Positions 45,470 through 54,250 of a stretch of DNA of 64,000 nucleotides are shown piece after piece; the first letter of the stretch is position 1, and every line of letters starts with the position of its first letter. Below the pieces are notes generated by a model. That model was not told the origin of the DNA, made no database searches, and saw only the letters and a list, made by a program, of their open reading frames with translations. The DNA is from Martelella sp. NC20 (lineage in GTDB: Bacteria > Pseudomonadota > Alphaproteobacteria > Rhizobiales > Rhizobiaceae). A program made the position numbers and the translations under genes. The stretch spans positions 4,886,001 to 4,950,000 of the forward strand of contig NZ_CP054861.1 in assembly GCF_013459645.1 (NCBI RefSeq). Direction: 5' to 3'.

Positions 45470-46186
45470 ATGCTCATCATCGCGGGCCTCGGCAATCCGG
45501 GCAGCCAATATGACGGCAATCGCCACAATATCGGCTTCATGGCCGCCGACGCGATTGCCGACAGGAACGGGTTTTCGCCCTGGTCGAAGAAATTCAAGGG
45601 GCTGATCGCCGAGGGTAGCCTCGCCGGTGAAAAGGTCCTGATCGTGAAGCCCCAGACCTTCATGAACCTTTCCGGCGAGAGCGTCGGGGAAGCAATGCGC
45701 TTCTACAAGCTCACCCCGGCCGATCTGATCGTGATCTACGACGAACTGGACCTGATGCCCGGCAAGGCGCGGATCAAGACCGGCGGCGGCTCCGGCGGCC
45801 ACAACGGCATCAAGTCGATCGACGCGCATTGCGGCAATGCCTACCGGCGGCTGAGGCTGGGCATTGGCCACCCCGGCAGCAAGGAGCGCGTGCACGGCCA
45901 TGTTCTCAGCGATTTTGCCAAGGCGGATTCCGAATGGCTGGAGCCGCTGCTTGCGGCGCTGGCCGAAAATGCCGCGCTTCTGGTGCGCGGCGAGGATTCC
46001 CAGTTGATGAACAAGCTTGCGCTATCGGCAGGCGCGCCGCCCGCAAAACCCGAACCGAAAGCGGCGCCCGTCCGCAAGGGCCAGTCCCATATCCACAAGG
46101 CACGGCAGCGCGGCCCGCAGAATGTGCCGGAACGCGGCCCGATGGCCGAGATGCTGAAGAAGATGTTCGGTCCGAAGAAGGACTGA
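45470..46186 (+). CDS. pth: Peptidyl-tRNA hydrolase
   Basis: This 238-residue enzyme releases peptides from tRNA dropped by stalled ribosomes. Signatures are [25 protein letters not shown] with the catalytic His near residue 20, [47 protein letters not shown] and [12 protein letters not shown]. The C-terminal basic extension of about 45 residues ([19 protein letters not shown]) is typical of rhizobial Pth. The RBS is AGGACAG. Confidence 0.96.
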   Translation: MLIIAGLGNPGSQYDGNRHNIGFMAADAIADRNGFSPWSKKFKGLIAEGSLAGEKVLIVKPQTFMNLSGESVGEAMRFYKLTPADLIVIYDELDLMPGKARIKTGGGSGGHNGIKSIDAHCGNAYRRLRLGIGHPGSKERVHGHVLSDFAKADSEWLEPLLAALAENAALLVRGEDSQLMNKLALSAGAPPAKPEPKAAPVRKGQSHIHKARQRGPQNVPERGPMAEMLKKMFGPKKD

Positions 46187-46192
46187 AGCGCC

Positions 46193-46558
46193 CTACTCCT
46201 CGGGCTCGGTCTGGAACATCAGCGGAAAGCCGATCTCCCTGGCGAGATCGACCGCTTCCTTGGCCTTGGTCTCGGCGATGTCGCGGCTGTAGACCGCGAC
46301 GACGCAACTGCCCTTCTGGTGGGCGGTGATCATCACCTTGTAGCCCTGATCCTCGCTCATGCGGAAAACCGCCTTCAGCACCATCAGCACGAATTCGCGC
46401 GGGGTATAGTCGTCGTTGACGAGAATGACCTTGTAGAGCCGCGGCTTTTCAAGCTTCAGCGCGGTTTTGGTCTTGCGTTTTGTATCGATGCCCGTATCGC
46501 TCACGCGCGTGCTCTCTGAAATGTTCTCTGAAGAAGATTGTGTGCCAATAGCAGCCAT
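46193..46558 (-). CDS. clpS: ATP-dependent Clp protease adaptor ClpS
   Basis: This 121-residue adaptor delivers N-degron substrates to ClpAP. The core is YKVILVNDDYTPREFVLMVLKAVFRMSEDQGYKVMITAHQKGSCVVAVYSRDIAETKAKEA, including the NDDYTP motif and the His-Gly region that shapes the N-degron pocket. A disordered Ser/Thr-rich N-terminal extension of about 35 residues precedes it. Alphaproteobacteria often have two ClpS proteins; which of them this is cannot be settled here. It is convergent with pth, 6 bp apart. Confidence 0.92.
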   Translation of the reverse strand: MAAIGTQSSSENISESTRVSDTGIDTKRKTKTALKLEKPRLYKVILVNDDYTPREFVLMVLKAVFRMSEDQGYKVMITAHQKGSCVVAVYSRDIAETKAKEAVDLAREIGFPLMFQTEPEE

Positions 46559-46720
46559 TCATCGCGGCGCCTGACGAATGACCTATTTTGCGCTTTCACC
46601 GCCATTTTCGCAAGACCCGAGGCCAGAAAAGCCCGGTTTCGCCGATCCAGCCTTGACCTCGGCCGCCTTCATCGCCCATAGCCTCTCGCAAGACAGGAAT
46701 TCACGAAACAGGATATTTCC

Positions 46721-47824
46721 ATGGGTTTCAAATGCGGAATTGTCGGCCTGCCCAATGTCGGCAAATCGACCCTTTTCAACGCGCTGACGAAGACCGCCGC
46801 GGCGCAGGCCGCCAATTATCCGTTCTGCACGATCGAGCCCAACACCGGCGAAGTTGCGGTCCCCGATGAGCGCATGACGGCGCTTGCTAAGATCGCGGGC
46901 TCCAAGGAAATCATACCGACCCGCATCTCCTTCGTCGACATCGCGGGCCTGGTGCGCGGCGCCTCCAAGGGCGAAGGGCTCGGCAACCAGTTCCTCGCCA
47001 ATATCCGCGAGGTCGATGCCGTGGTTCACGTGCTGCGCTGTTTCGAGGATGACGACATTACCCATGTCGAGGGCCGGATCGACCCGGTAGCCGATGCCGA
47101 AACAATCGAGACCGAACTGATGCTCGCCGACCTCGAAAGTCTCGAACGACGCGCCGACCAGACCCGCAAGCGCGCGACCGGCAAGGACAAGGAGGCAACG
47201 GCCGTGCTTCCCGTGATGGAGGCATCGCTGAAGCTGCTTCAGGACGGCAAGCCGGTGCGCAGCCTTCTTGGCGAACTCGATCCCGAAGAGCTTAAAATCC
47301 TCAAAGCGCTCAACCTGCTGACGTCCAAGCCAGTGCTTTACGTCTGCAATGTTGCAGAAAGCGATGCTGCCCAAGGCAATCAGCACACCAGGGCGGTAGC
47401 CGAAATGGCGGCCGGCCAGGCAGCGGAAACCGTGATCATCTCGGCGGCGATCGAGGCCGAAGTGGCCCAGCTCGACGCGGAAGAAGCCGAAATGTTCCTA
47501 TCCGAAATGGGTCTTGAGGAACCCGGCCTCGACCGGCTGATCCGCGCCGGCTACAAGCTGCTCGAGCTGATCACCTATTTCACCGTCGGCCCCAAGGAAA
47601 CCCGCGCCTGGACCATCCGCCGTGGAACCAAGGCCCCGGCCGCCGCCGGCGTGATCCATACCGATTTCGAACGCGGCTTCATTCGCGCCTTCACCATCGC
47701 CTATGAGGACTATATCACCTTCAAGGGCGAGACCGGCGCCAAGGAAGCCGGCAAGGCCCGCGACGAAGGCAAGGAATACATCGTCGCCGATGGCGACGTG
47801 ATCCATTTCCGGTTCAACACGTAG
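46721..47824 (+). CDS. ychF: Redox-regulated GTPase/ATPase YchF (Obg family)
   Basis: This 367-residue P-loop protein has Walker A GLPNVGKSTLFNALT (residue 8), switch region ISFVDIAGLVRGASKGEGLGNQFLANIREVDAVVHVLRCF, and NVAES in place of the usual NKxD motif, which explains its ATP preference. A helical coiled coil and a C-terminal TGS domain (LITYFTVGPKETRAWTIRRG) follow. It associates with ribosomes. In many alphaproteobacteria it follows pth; here clpS lies between on the other strand. Confidence 0.96.
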   Translation: MGFKCGIVGLPNVGKSTLFNALTKTAAAQAANYPFCTIEPNTGEVAVPDERMTALAKIAGSKEIIPTRISFVDIAGLVRGASKGEGLGNQFLANIREVDAVVHVLRCFEDDDITHVEGRIDPVADAETIETELMLADLESLERRADQTRKRATGKDKEATAVLPVMEASLKLLQDGKPVRSLLGELDPEELKILKALNLLTSKPVLYVCNVAESDAAQGNQHTRAVAEMAAGQAAETVIISAAIEAEVAQLDAEEAEMFLSEMGLEEPGLDRLIRAGYKLLELITYFTVGPKETRAWTIRRGTKAPAAAGVIHTDFERGFIRAFTIAYEDYITFKGETGAKEAGKARDEGKEYIVADGDVIHFRFNT

Positions 47825-47907
47825 GGCTCCGCCCGCGACCGTGCAGCTTGAAGTCCGGTGCGCCCTGCGCCACATTGATCCCGATCCACAGGGAACCGGG
47901 GACAAGC

Positions 47908-48396
47908 ATGAGTATCTATGATTTTACCGCCAAAAGCATAACCGGCGAGGACGTCAGCCTCGCCGATTTCAAAGGGCATGTGCTGCTGATCGTCAACACC
48001 GCCAGCAAATGCGGTTTCACACCGCAATATGAGGGGCTGGAGATGCTGCACAGGAAATACCGGGATCAGGCCTTTGCCGTCCTCGGATTTCCCTGCAACC
48101 AGTTCGGCGGACAGGAGCCCGGCGATGAGGGCGAAATCGCCGGGTTCTGCAAGACCCAGTTCGATATCGACTTCCCGATGTTCGCCAAGATCGACGTCAA
48201 TGGCGACGATGCGCATCCGTTGTTCAGATATCTGAAGAAGGAACGCCCCGGCTTTCTCGGCTCCGGCATCGTCAAATGGAATTTCACCAAATTCCTGATC
48301 GGTCGCGACGGCGAGCCGATCAAGCGCTATGCCCCGACCGAAAAGCCGGAGGATATCCAGGACGATATCAACGAGGCGCTTTCGAAGGCGGCCTGA
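47908..48396 (+). CDS. Glutathione peroxidase-family protein
   Basis: This 162-residue thiol peroxidase of thioredoxin fold has its peroxidatic Cys in VNTASKCGFTPQYEGLE (residue 36). LGFPCNQFGGQEPG carries the second family motif and resolving Cys, and WNFTKFLIGRDG carries the Trp/Asn of the active site. Bacterial members use thioredoxin or glutathione to reduce peroxides. ATG 47908 starts the conserved N terminus (MSIYDFTAKSI). It is followed by a repeat element. Confidence 0.94.
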   Translation: MSIYDFTAKSITGEDVSLADFKGHVLLIVNTASKCGFTPQYEGLEMLHRKYRDQAFAVLGFPCNQFGGQEPGDEGEIAGFCKTQFDIDFPMFAKIDVNGDDAHPLFRYLKKERPGFLGSGIVKWNFTKFLIGRDGEPIKRYAPTEKPEDIQDDINEALSKAA

Positions 48397-48421
48397 TGCT
48401 GCCTCGTGCTGCCGATTTTCT

Positions 48422-48527
48422 TGGGTCATGCTCGGGCTTGACCCGAGCATCCAGGCGACACGGAGAACGCTGCCTGGACCCTCGGGTCAAGCCCGAGGGT
48501 GACGCCCGTCGTGAAAGGTTGGTCAAC
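48422..48527. repeat. REP-like palindromic element, copy 4 (intact)
   Basis: The left arm TCATGCTCGGGCTTGACCCG at 48426 is answered by the right arm CCTCGGGTCAAGCCCGAGGG ending at 48499. The right boundary is TTGGTCAAC at 48519. The stretch 48493-48506 matches 12 of 14 bases of the IS110 target site, with one difference at the core. This copy serves as the uninterrupted reference for the disrupted copy at 15529-16890. Confidence 0.85.
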
Positions 48528-48551
48528 TAAAACAGCCGGCGTAATGTCGCC

Positions 48552-49091
48552 TCAGTGCCCCTCATACTCCACCAGCGACCGCACCTCGACATCCATCGCC
48601 TCGAGCTTTTTGCGGCCGGGCAGGTCCTTCAGGTCGATGATGAAGCAGGCCGAGACGATCTCCGCCCCCATCTGGCGCAGAAGCTTGACCGCGCCTTCGG
48701 CCGTACCGCCGGTCGCAATCAGGTCGTCGCAGAGGATCACCTTCTCGCCCGGCCGGATGGCGTCGACATGCATTTCCATCGTGTCCTCGCCATATTCGAG
48801 CTGATAGGCCATGGACACGGTCTTGTTGGGAAGCTTGCCCTTCTTGCGGATCGGCACGAAACCGGCAGAGAGCTGATGCGCCAGCGCGCCGCCGAGAATG
48901 AAGCCGCGCGCCTCGATGCCGGCGATCTTGTCGATCTTCATCCCGACATAGGGCTGCACCAGTTCATCCACGGCACGACGAAAGGCGCGGGCATCGCCCA
49001 GAAGCGTCGTGATATCGCGAAAGATGATGCCGGGCTTGGGATAATCCGGGATCGAACGAATGGCGGCGGCCAGTTCGGGGTTCGAACTCAT
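48552..49091 (-). CDS. apt: Adenine phosphoribosyltransferase
   Basis: This 179-residue purine-salvage enzyme makes AMP from adenine and PRPP. It contains [34 protein letters not shown] and the PRPP-binding loop [21 protein letters not shown] near residue 120. ATG 49091 has AAAGGA upstream; the frame runs to TTG 49097 only. It lies downstream of petABC on the same strand, but a strong terminator separates them. Confidence 0.96.
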   Translation of the reverse strand: MSSNPELAAAIRSIPDYPKPGIIFRDITTLLGDARAFRRAVDELVQPYVGMKIDKIAGIEARGFILGGALAHQLSAGFVPIRKKGKLPNKTVSMAYQLEYGEDTMEMHVDAIRPGEKVILCDDLIATGGTAEGAVKLLRQMGAEIVSACFIIDLKDLPGRKKLEAMDVEVRSLVEYEGH

Positions 49092-49129
49092 TTTCAAGGA
49101 TCCTTTCGTCGTGCCAGACCGAACACATT

Positions 49130-49155
49130 AAAAAGGCGGCTGCCGCCGCCTTTTT
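49130..49155 (-). terminator. Terminator between petC and apt
   Basis: AAAAAGGCGGC-(TGCC)-GCCGCCTTTTT is a perfect stem with A and T runs on both sides, 25 bp downstream of the petC stop. Confidence 0.88.
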
Positions 49156-49179
49156 CTGCTTATGTAAAACCGTGCGAAA

Positions 49180-50049
49180 TCAATGCGGCTTGCGCCCGTA
49201 AATCGACTTCTTCGTGAGGTAGACCAGCACCGTCAGGATCACAAGAAAAACCATGACCGTCAGGCCGGTCTGCTTGCGCGCCTCGAGCTTCGGCTCCGCC
49301 GTCCACATCAGAAACGCCGATACATCCTTGGCATACTGATCGAGGGTTTCCGGCGAGCCATCGTCGTAAGTGACGATCCCGTCGGAAAGCGGCGGCGCCA
49401 TGGCGAGCGCCGCGGCATTGGCGAAATACGGATTGTAATGTCCGCCGGCCGGCACCTCGACGCCTTCCGGCGCCTCTTCATAGCCGGTCAGCAGCGAATA
49501 GATGTAATCCGGTCCGCCTTCCTGGTACTGCGTGAACATGTCGAACACGAAGGTCGGAAAGCCGCGGGTGATGCCGCGCGCCTTGGCCATCAGCGAAAGA
49601 TCGGGCGGGGCCGCGCCATTGTTGGAGGCAGCCGCCTGCTCGGCATTGGCAAAGGGCGCCGGGAAATAATCCGACGGGATGCCCGGCCGCATATACATGT
49701 TGCCGTCATTGTCGGGCCCGGCCTCGATTTCGTAGTCGGCGGCGAATGTCTTCACCTGATCTTCCGAATAGCCGAGATCGGTCAGCGTGCGGAACGCCAC
49801 GAGATCCATCGAGTGGCAGGCAGAGCAGACGTCCTTGTAGACCTTCAGTCCGCGCTGCAATTGGGCGCGGTCATATGTGCCGAGCGGGCCGGAGAAGCTC
49901 CATTCCATATTGTGCGGATGCTTCAGCGGATAATGCGGCGTGCCGCCTGCATGCTCTTCCTCCTCCGCCGCCATCGCGACGGTGGCGGCCGTGAGACAGA
50001 AGGGCGTCATCAACGAGACGAACAGGATGCGGGTAACGAGTTTCTTCAT
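49180..50049 (-). CDS. petC: Cytochrome c1 of the bc1 complex
   Basis: This 289-residue protein has a Sec signal peptide ending AMAAEEEE. The haem c motif is VCSACHSMDLVAFR (near residue 75), and the Met axial-ligand region is AAALAMAPPLSDG. A C-terminal anchor helix (LTVMVFLVILTVLVYLTKKSIYGRK) holds it in the membrane. It passes electrons from the Rieske protein to soluble or membrane cytochrome c. ATG 50049 follows GGGGGAAA. Cytochrome b and c1 are separate here, not fused as in Bradyrhizobium FbcH. It is the last gene of petABC. Confidence 0.95.
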   Translation of the reverse strand: MKKLVTRILFVSLMTPFCLTAATVAMAAEEEEHAGGTPHYPLKHPHNMEWSFSGPLGTYDRAQLQRGLKVYKDVCSACHSMDLVAFRTLTDLGYSEDQVKTFAADYEIEAGPDNDGNMYMRPGIPSDYFPAPFANAEQAAASNNGAAPPDLSLMAKARGITRGFPTFVFDMFTQYQEGGPDYIYSLLTGYEEAPEGVEVPAGGHYNPYFANAAALAMAPPLSDGIVTYDDGSPETLDQYAKDVSAFLMWTAEPKLEARKQTGLTVMVFLVILTVLVYLTKKSIYGRKPH

Positions 50050-50066
50050 GATATTTCCCCCGCCCT

Positions 50067-51344
50067 TCACACGCCGGATCCGGCTGGCTTTTTCCGGGCG
50101 GCTTCTTTTTCAAGCACCGCTTCGGTAATGGAATTCGGTATCCGGGTCGGTTTTTCGAACAGGCCAAGAACCGGCATGATGACGAGGAAGAACCCGAAAT
50201 AATAGAGCGTGCCGAGCTGCGAAAGCACCACGAACACCCCTTCGGCGGACTGCGAGCCGAGCCAGCCGAGCATGATCGCGTTGGCCACGAACAGCCAGAA
50301 GAACAGCTTGTACCAGGGACGGTAGGCCGCCGAACGCACCTTGGAGGTGTCCAGCCAGGGCAGGAAGAACAGGATCAGGATCGAGCCGAACATCACCAGC
50401 ACGCCGCCAAGCTTCGAATCGATCGGGCCGACATTGAAGGTGATGGCGCGCAGCATCGCGTAGAACGGCAGGTAATACCATTCCGGCACGATATGGGACG
50501 GCGTCTTCATCGAATCGGCCGGAATGTAATTGTCCGGATGCCCGAGGAAGTTCGGCATGTAGAAGATGAACCAGGCATAGACGATCAGGAACACGGTCAC
50601 GCCGAGCGCATCCTTGACGGTCGCATAGGGCGTGAAGGCGACGGTATCGCTCTTCTGCTTGACCTCGACCCCGGTCGGGTTGGTCTGTCCGGTCACGTGC
50701 AGCGCCCAGATATGCAGGATCACCACGCCGGCGATCATGAACGGCAGCAGGTAATGCAGCGCGAAGAAACGCTGCAGCGTCGGCTCGCCCACGGCAAAGC
50801 CGCCGAGCAGAAGCTGCTGAACCCAGTCGCCGATCAGCGGAAAGGCGGTGAAGAAGCCGGTGATGACGGTGGCGCCCCAGAACGACATCTGCCCCCAGGG
50901 CAGAACATAGCCCATGAAGCCGGTGGCCATCATCAGCAGATAGATCACCACGCCGAGCATCCAGAGGATCTCGCGCGGCGCCTTGTAGGAGCCGTAATAG
51001 AGCCCGCGCGCGATGTGCAGGTAGACGGCGATGAAGAAGAACGACGCGCCATTGGCATGCATGTAGCGCAGCAGCCAGCCGTAATTGACGTCGCGCATGA
51101 TCTTCTCGACCGAGAGGAAGGCGGCGCCGGTGGAGGCGGTATAGTGCATGGCAAGCACGACGCCGGTGGCGATCTGAACGATCAGCATGACCGACAGCAT
51201 GGCGCCGAACGTGTAGGCGTAGTTCAGATTACGCGGTACCGGATAGGTGACGAAGCTGTCGTAAAGCATACGCGGCAGCGGCAGACGCGAATCCACCCAT
51301 TTCGACACGCCGTTCGACGGCACATAGCTCGAGTGTCCACTCAT
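50067..51344 (-). CDS. petB: Cytochrome b of the bc1 complex
   Basis: This 425-residue membrane protein has eight helices. The paired haem b ligands are in [56 protein letters not shown] and [23 protein letters not shown]. The Qo-site motif [15 protein letters not shown] (PEWY) is near residue 290. It oxidises ubiquinol and drives the Q cycle. It lies 16 bp after the Rieske gene in the petABC operon. Confidence 0.96.
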   Translation of the reverse strand: MSGHSSYVPSNGVSKWVDSRLPLPRMLYDSFVTYPVPRNLNYAYTFGAMLSVMLIVQIATGVVLAMHYTASTGAAFLSVEKIMRDVNYGWLLRYMHANGASFFFIAVYLHIARGLYYGSYKAPREILWMLGVVIYLLMMATGFMGYVLPWGQMSFWGATVITGFFTAFPLIGDWVQQLLLGGFAVGEPTLQRFFALHYLLPFMIAGVVILHIWALHVTGQTNPTGVEVKQKSDTVAFTPYATVKDALGVTVFLIVYAWFIFYMPNFLGHPDNYIPADSMKTPSHIVPEWYYLPFYAMLRAITFNVGPIDSKLGGVLVMFGSILILFFLPWLDTSKVRSAAYRPWYKLFFWLFVANAIMLGWLGSQSAEGVFVVLSQLGTLYYFGFFLVIMPVLGLFEKPTRIPNSITEAVLEKEAARKKPAGSGV

Positions 51345-51360
51345 GAATCAGTCTCTCCCC

Positions 51361-51939
51361 TCAACCGATCGTGATCACGGTGTCGGCCGTAAATGCGTAT
51401 AGCGGAATGGCAAGGTTCTGCGGCGCGGGACCTTTACGGATACGGCCCGCCGTATCGTAATGCGAGCCATGACAGGGACAGAACCATCCGCCGAAATCCC
51501 CAGCCTGGCCGAGCGGAATGCAGCCGAGATGGGTGCAGGAACCGATCATCACGATCCAGTTTTCCATGGATTCGCCGGCCGAGCGATCAACGTCGGTCGC
51601 GGGCGAGCCCGAGGGCAGGTTTTCGTTGCGCGCTTCCGGATCCTTCAGGTCGGAAAGCGGAACGGCCTTGGCCTCCTCGATTTCCTGTTCCGTGCGATTG
51701 CGGATGAATACCGGTTTGCCCCGCCATTTCACCGTCAGCGACATGCCGGGTTCGAGGCTCGAAACATCCACTTCCACGGTCGATAGCGCAAGGGTCGACG
51801 CGTCGGGTCGCATCTGGTCGATAAACGGCCAGGCGACCGAAGCGGCCCCGACGGCTGCGGCCATTCCGGTAGTCAGATAAAGAAAATCGCGCCGGGTCGG
51901 TTCGCCGGAATGATCCGTCGAAACAATCTCGTCTTGCAC
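51361..51939 (-). CDS. petA: Rieske iron-sulfur subunit of the bc1 complex
   Basis: This 192-residue protein has a twin-arginine signal/anchor (TRRDFLYLTTGMAAAVGAASVAWPF, residues 15-39). The [2Fe-2S] cluster is bound by CTHLGCIP and CPCHGSHYD near residues 133-155. TVKWRGKPVFIRNRTEQEIEEA is typical of the alphaproteobacterial form. It is the first gene of petABC, which also depends on lgt-independent Tat export. Confidence 0.96.
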   Translation of the reverse strand: MQDEIVSTDHSGEPTRRDFLYLTTGMAAAVGAASVAWPFIDQMRPDASTLALSTVEVDVSSLEPGMSLTVKWRGKPVFIRNRTEQEIEEAKAVPLSDLKDPEARNENLPSGSPATDVDRSAGESMENWIVMIGSCTHLGCIPLGQAGDFGGWFCPCHGSHYDTAGRIRKGPAPQNLAIPLYAFTADTVITIG

Positions 51940-52160
51940 CGCTGTCCCTCCATAGCTGATGCCGCTGCCACCGAGGACCGTCCTTCCTCCGCATGTCTAC
52001 CAGCGAAGGCGCGTGGCAACGTCCATTTGATCCGCCAAGTTTTATGCATGTTCATCAACGATGTCCAGTGTTTGACGGATTTCAATCACAGGCAAACCGT
52101 CAGGCCGAAGCAAGCCGGTGAAATGCGGTCGGCAAAGGGGCGATCGGCTTCGGCGGCGCC
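51940..52160. other. Region upstream of petABC
   Basis: About 220 bp between the stop of an ABC transporter gene and the petA start, both on the minus strand. It should hold the petABC promoter. The patch around 52030-52100 is the least GC-rich part. No hairpin or gene is convincing. Confidence 0.45.
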
Positions 52161-54029
52161 TCAATCCTCCGCGTCGGTGGACGGCAGAAAGCCGCCGGAC
52201 TGTCGCTCCCACAGCGAGGCGTAAAGCCCGTTGCTCTCGATCAGTTGGCCATGCGTCCCCTGTTCCACGATCCGGCCCTTGTCCATCACGATCAGCCGGT
52301 CCAGCGCCGCGATCGTCGACAGCCGGTGGGCGATCGCCAGCACGGTCTTGCCCTCCATCAGCTTCATCAGATTGGACTGGATCGCCGCTTCCACTTCCGA
52401 ATCAAGCGCCGATGTGGCCTCGTCGAGCACCAGGATGGGCGCGTTCTTCAACATCACGCGGGAAATCGCGATGCGCTGCCGTTGGCCGCCCGACAGTTTC
52501 ACCCCGCGCTCGCCGACATGGGCATCGAGCCCCTTGCGGCCGCGCAGATCGGAGAGATCGGCGATGAAGCTGTCGGCTTCGGCCCGCTCGGCCGCTTCCC
52601 ACAGTCTGTCGTCATCGGCCTCCCGGCGGCCGAAGCGGATATTGTCGCGGATGGCGCGGTGCAGCAGGCCGGTGTCCTGCGTCACCATGCCGATATTGGC
52701 CCTGAGGCTCTCCTGCGTGACATCGGCGATATTCTGGCCGTCGATCAGGATGCGGCCGCCATCGACATCGTAAAACCGGAGCAGGAGGTTCACCAGCGTC
52801 GACTTGCCGGCCCCCGAACGCCCGACAATGCCGACCTTCTCACCCGCCCCGATCGTGAGCGAAAGATTGCGGATCACCGGCCCACCTCCGTCATAGCCGA
52901 AGGCGACGTTCTCGAAGCGAACCTCCGGATGGCTGACGGTCAGCGCCGCCGCATCCGGCCTGTCCACAAGTCCGATCGGCTGGGCGATCATCTCGGCCGA
53001 GTTCTGGATCGTGCCGATCGCGCGCATCATCCCGTTCAGTTGCATCATCAACCGCCCCAAGAGCATGGAGAGCCGGAGCGCAAGACCAAGCGTGAAGGCG
53101 ACCGCGCCCGAGGAGATGTCGCTGGTAAACCAGAGCTGAACGGAAAGTGCCGCAATCGCGGTGATCATCACGCCGGAAAGCAGGTTGAGCGCCGCCCGCA
53201 CCCCGGTGATCAGCCGGGTGAATTGCTGGATCTGGGCGATCAGCCGCAGGAAACCCTGGCGGATATACGAATCATTGCCCTCGTCGCTGCCGAAAAGCTT
53301 CAGCGTGAGAACGTTGGAAAACGAATCGACCAGCCTGCCCGACATCATCGAATTGACCTCGGCGAGGTCCCTGGCATTTTTGCGGATGCGCGGCACGAAA
53401 TAGCGGGCAAGCGCCGCGAAGATCGCGATCCACAGCGCGATCAGCCCCGCCAGCCGCCAGTCGAGCGCTGCCACCAGCGCCATGGTCGAGATCGTGTAGA
53501 TCGCCATGAACCAGACCACCTGCAGCAGCGACGACATCAGGTCGCCGATCGACTGGCCGGCGGCCGACACCTTGGTGACGATCCGGCCGGCGAAATCGTT
53601 CTGGAAGAAGGTCAGCGACTGGCGCGCCACATAGCGGTAGGACTGCCAGCGCACCAGGTTCTGGAAGCCGGGCGTGATCGTCTGCTCCTCGATCAGCATC
53701 GAGGCGGACAGCAGCACGACGCGCACCACGATCATGGTGAAGGCCATGCCGATCAGCACCCAGCCATGGTCCGCCATCATGCCGGACCAGCCCGCATCGC
53801 GCGGCGTCGCGTCCAGAATGTTGATCAGCACTCCCATGAACCAGAACGACGCCGTCTCCATCAGCGCGCTGCCGCCGCCAAGCACGAGCATCGCGAAGAA
53901 CGGCCACCTGGCCTGCCTGAGATAGAACCAGGTAAAGCCCAGAAGCGTGGCCGGCGGCTGCTCCACCGGCCGGTCGGCAAGCGGATCGATCCAGTTTTCG
54001 AAGATGCGGGCGATACGGCGGAAAATCAT
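52161..54029 (-). CDS. ABC transporter, fused permease and ATPase (exporter type), A
   Basis: This 622-residue half-transporter has six membrane helices (residues 30-330) and an NBD. Walker A is GRSGAGKSTLVNLLLRFYDVDGG, the Q-loop GMVTQDTGLLHRAIRDNIRFGR, the signature LSGGQRQRIAISR, Walker B ILVLDEATSALD and the H-loop AIAHRLST. All catalytic residues are consensus. Its paralogue lies 220 bp upstream on the same strand. They may form homodimers or one heterodimer. The substrate, perhaps a lipid or drug, is unknown. Confidence 0.93.
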   Translation of the reverse strand: MIFRRIARIFENWIDPLADRPVEQPPATLLGFTWFYLRQARWPFFAMLVLGGGSALMETASFWFMGVLINILDATPRDAGWSGMMADHGWVLIGMAFTMIVVRVVLLSASMLIEEQTITPGFQNLVRWQSYRYVARQSLTFFQNDFAGRIVTKVSAAGQSIGDLMSSLLQVVWFMAIYTISTMALVAALDWRLAGLIALWIAIFAALARYFVPRIRKNARDLAEVNSMMSGRLVDSFSNVLTLKLFGSDEGNDSYIRQGFLRLIAQIQQFTRLITGVRAALNLLSGVMITAIAALSVQLWFTSDISSGAVAFTLGLALRLSMLLGRLMMQLNGMMRAIGTIQNSAEMIAQPIGLVDRPDAAALTVSHPEVRFENVAFGYDGGGPVIRNLSLTIGAGEKVGIVGRSGAGKSTLVNLLLRFYDVDGGRILIDGQNIADVTQESLRANIGMVTQDTGLLHRAIRDNIRFGRREADDDRLWEAAERAEADSFIADLSDLRGRKGLDAHVGERGVKLSGGQRQRIAISRVMLKNAPILVLDEATSALDSEVEAAIQSNLMKLMEGKTVLAIAHRLSTIAALDRLIVMDKGRIVEQGTHGQLIESNGLYASLWERQSGGFLPSTDAED

Positions 54030-54115
54030 GGTCTGAGCCTTACAGGGATTCGCCGGTCGCGGAAATATGCATTTCTGGCTGGCTGACAGCCGGCATAGCC
54101 GCTTCCTTCTCTAAG

Positions 54116-54191
54116 GGGCATGCTCGGGCCTGACCCGAGCATCCAGGCCATACGGAGAACTTTGCCTGGACCCTCGGGTCAAGGGTGACAC
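54116..54191. repeat. REP-like palindromic element, copy 5 (partly deleted)
   Basis: The left arm ATGCTCGGGCCTGACCCGAG and the linker ATACGGAGAACTTTGCCTGG are nearly the same as in copy 4. The right arm reads CTCGGGTCAAGGGTGACAC and has lost the GCCCGA half of the hairpin. It lies between the two ABC transporter genes. Confidence 0.8.
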
Positions 54192-54212
54192 ACGATAGGC
54201 AAGAGGCTCATC

Positions 54213-54245
54213 AAAAAACCGGGCCCGCCTTGTAGCGGGCCCGGT
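54213..54245 (-). terminator. Terminator of ABC transporter B
   Basis: ACCGGGCCCGC and GCGGGCCCGGT form an 11-bp stem with a 6-nt loop. On the minus strand it is followed by TTTTTTGATG. It ends 6 bp after the stop codon of the gene at 54251. Confidence 0.9.
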
Positions 54246-54250
54246 CCATC

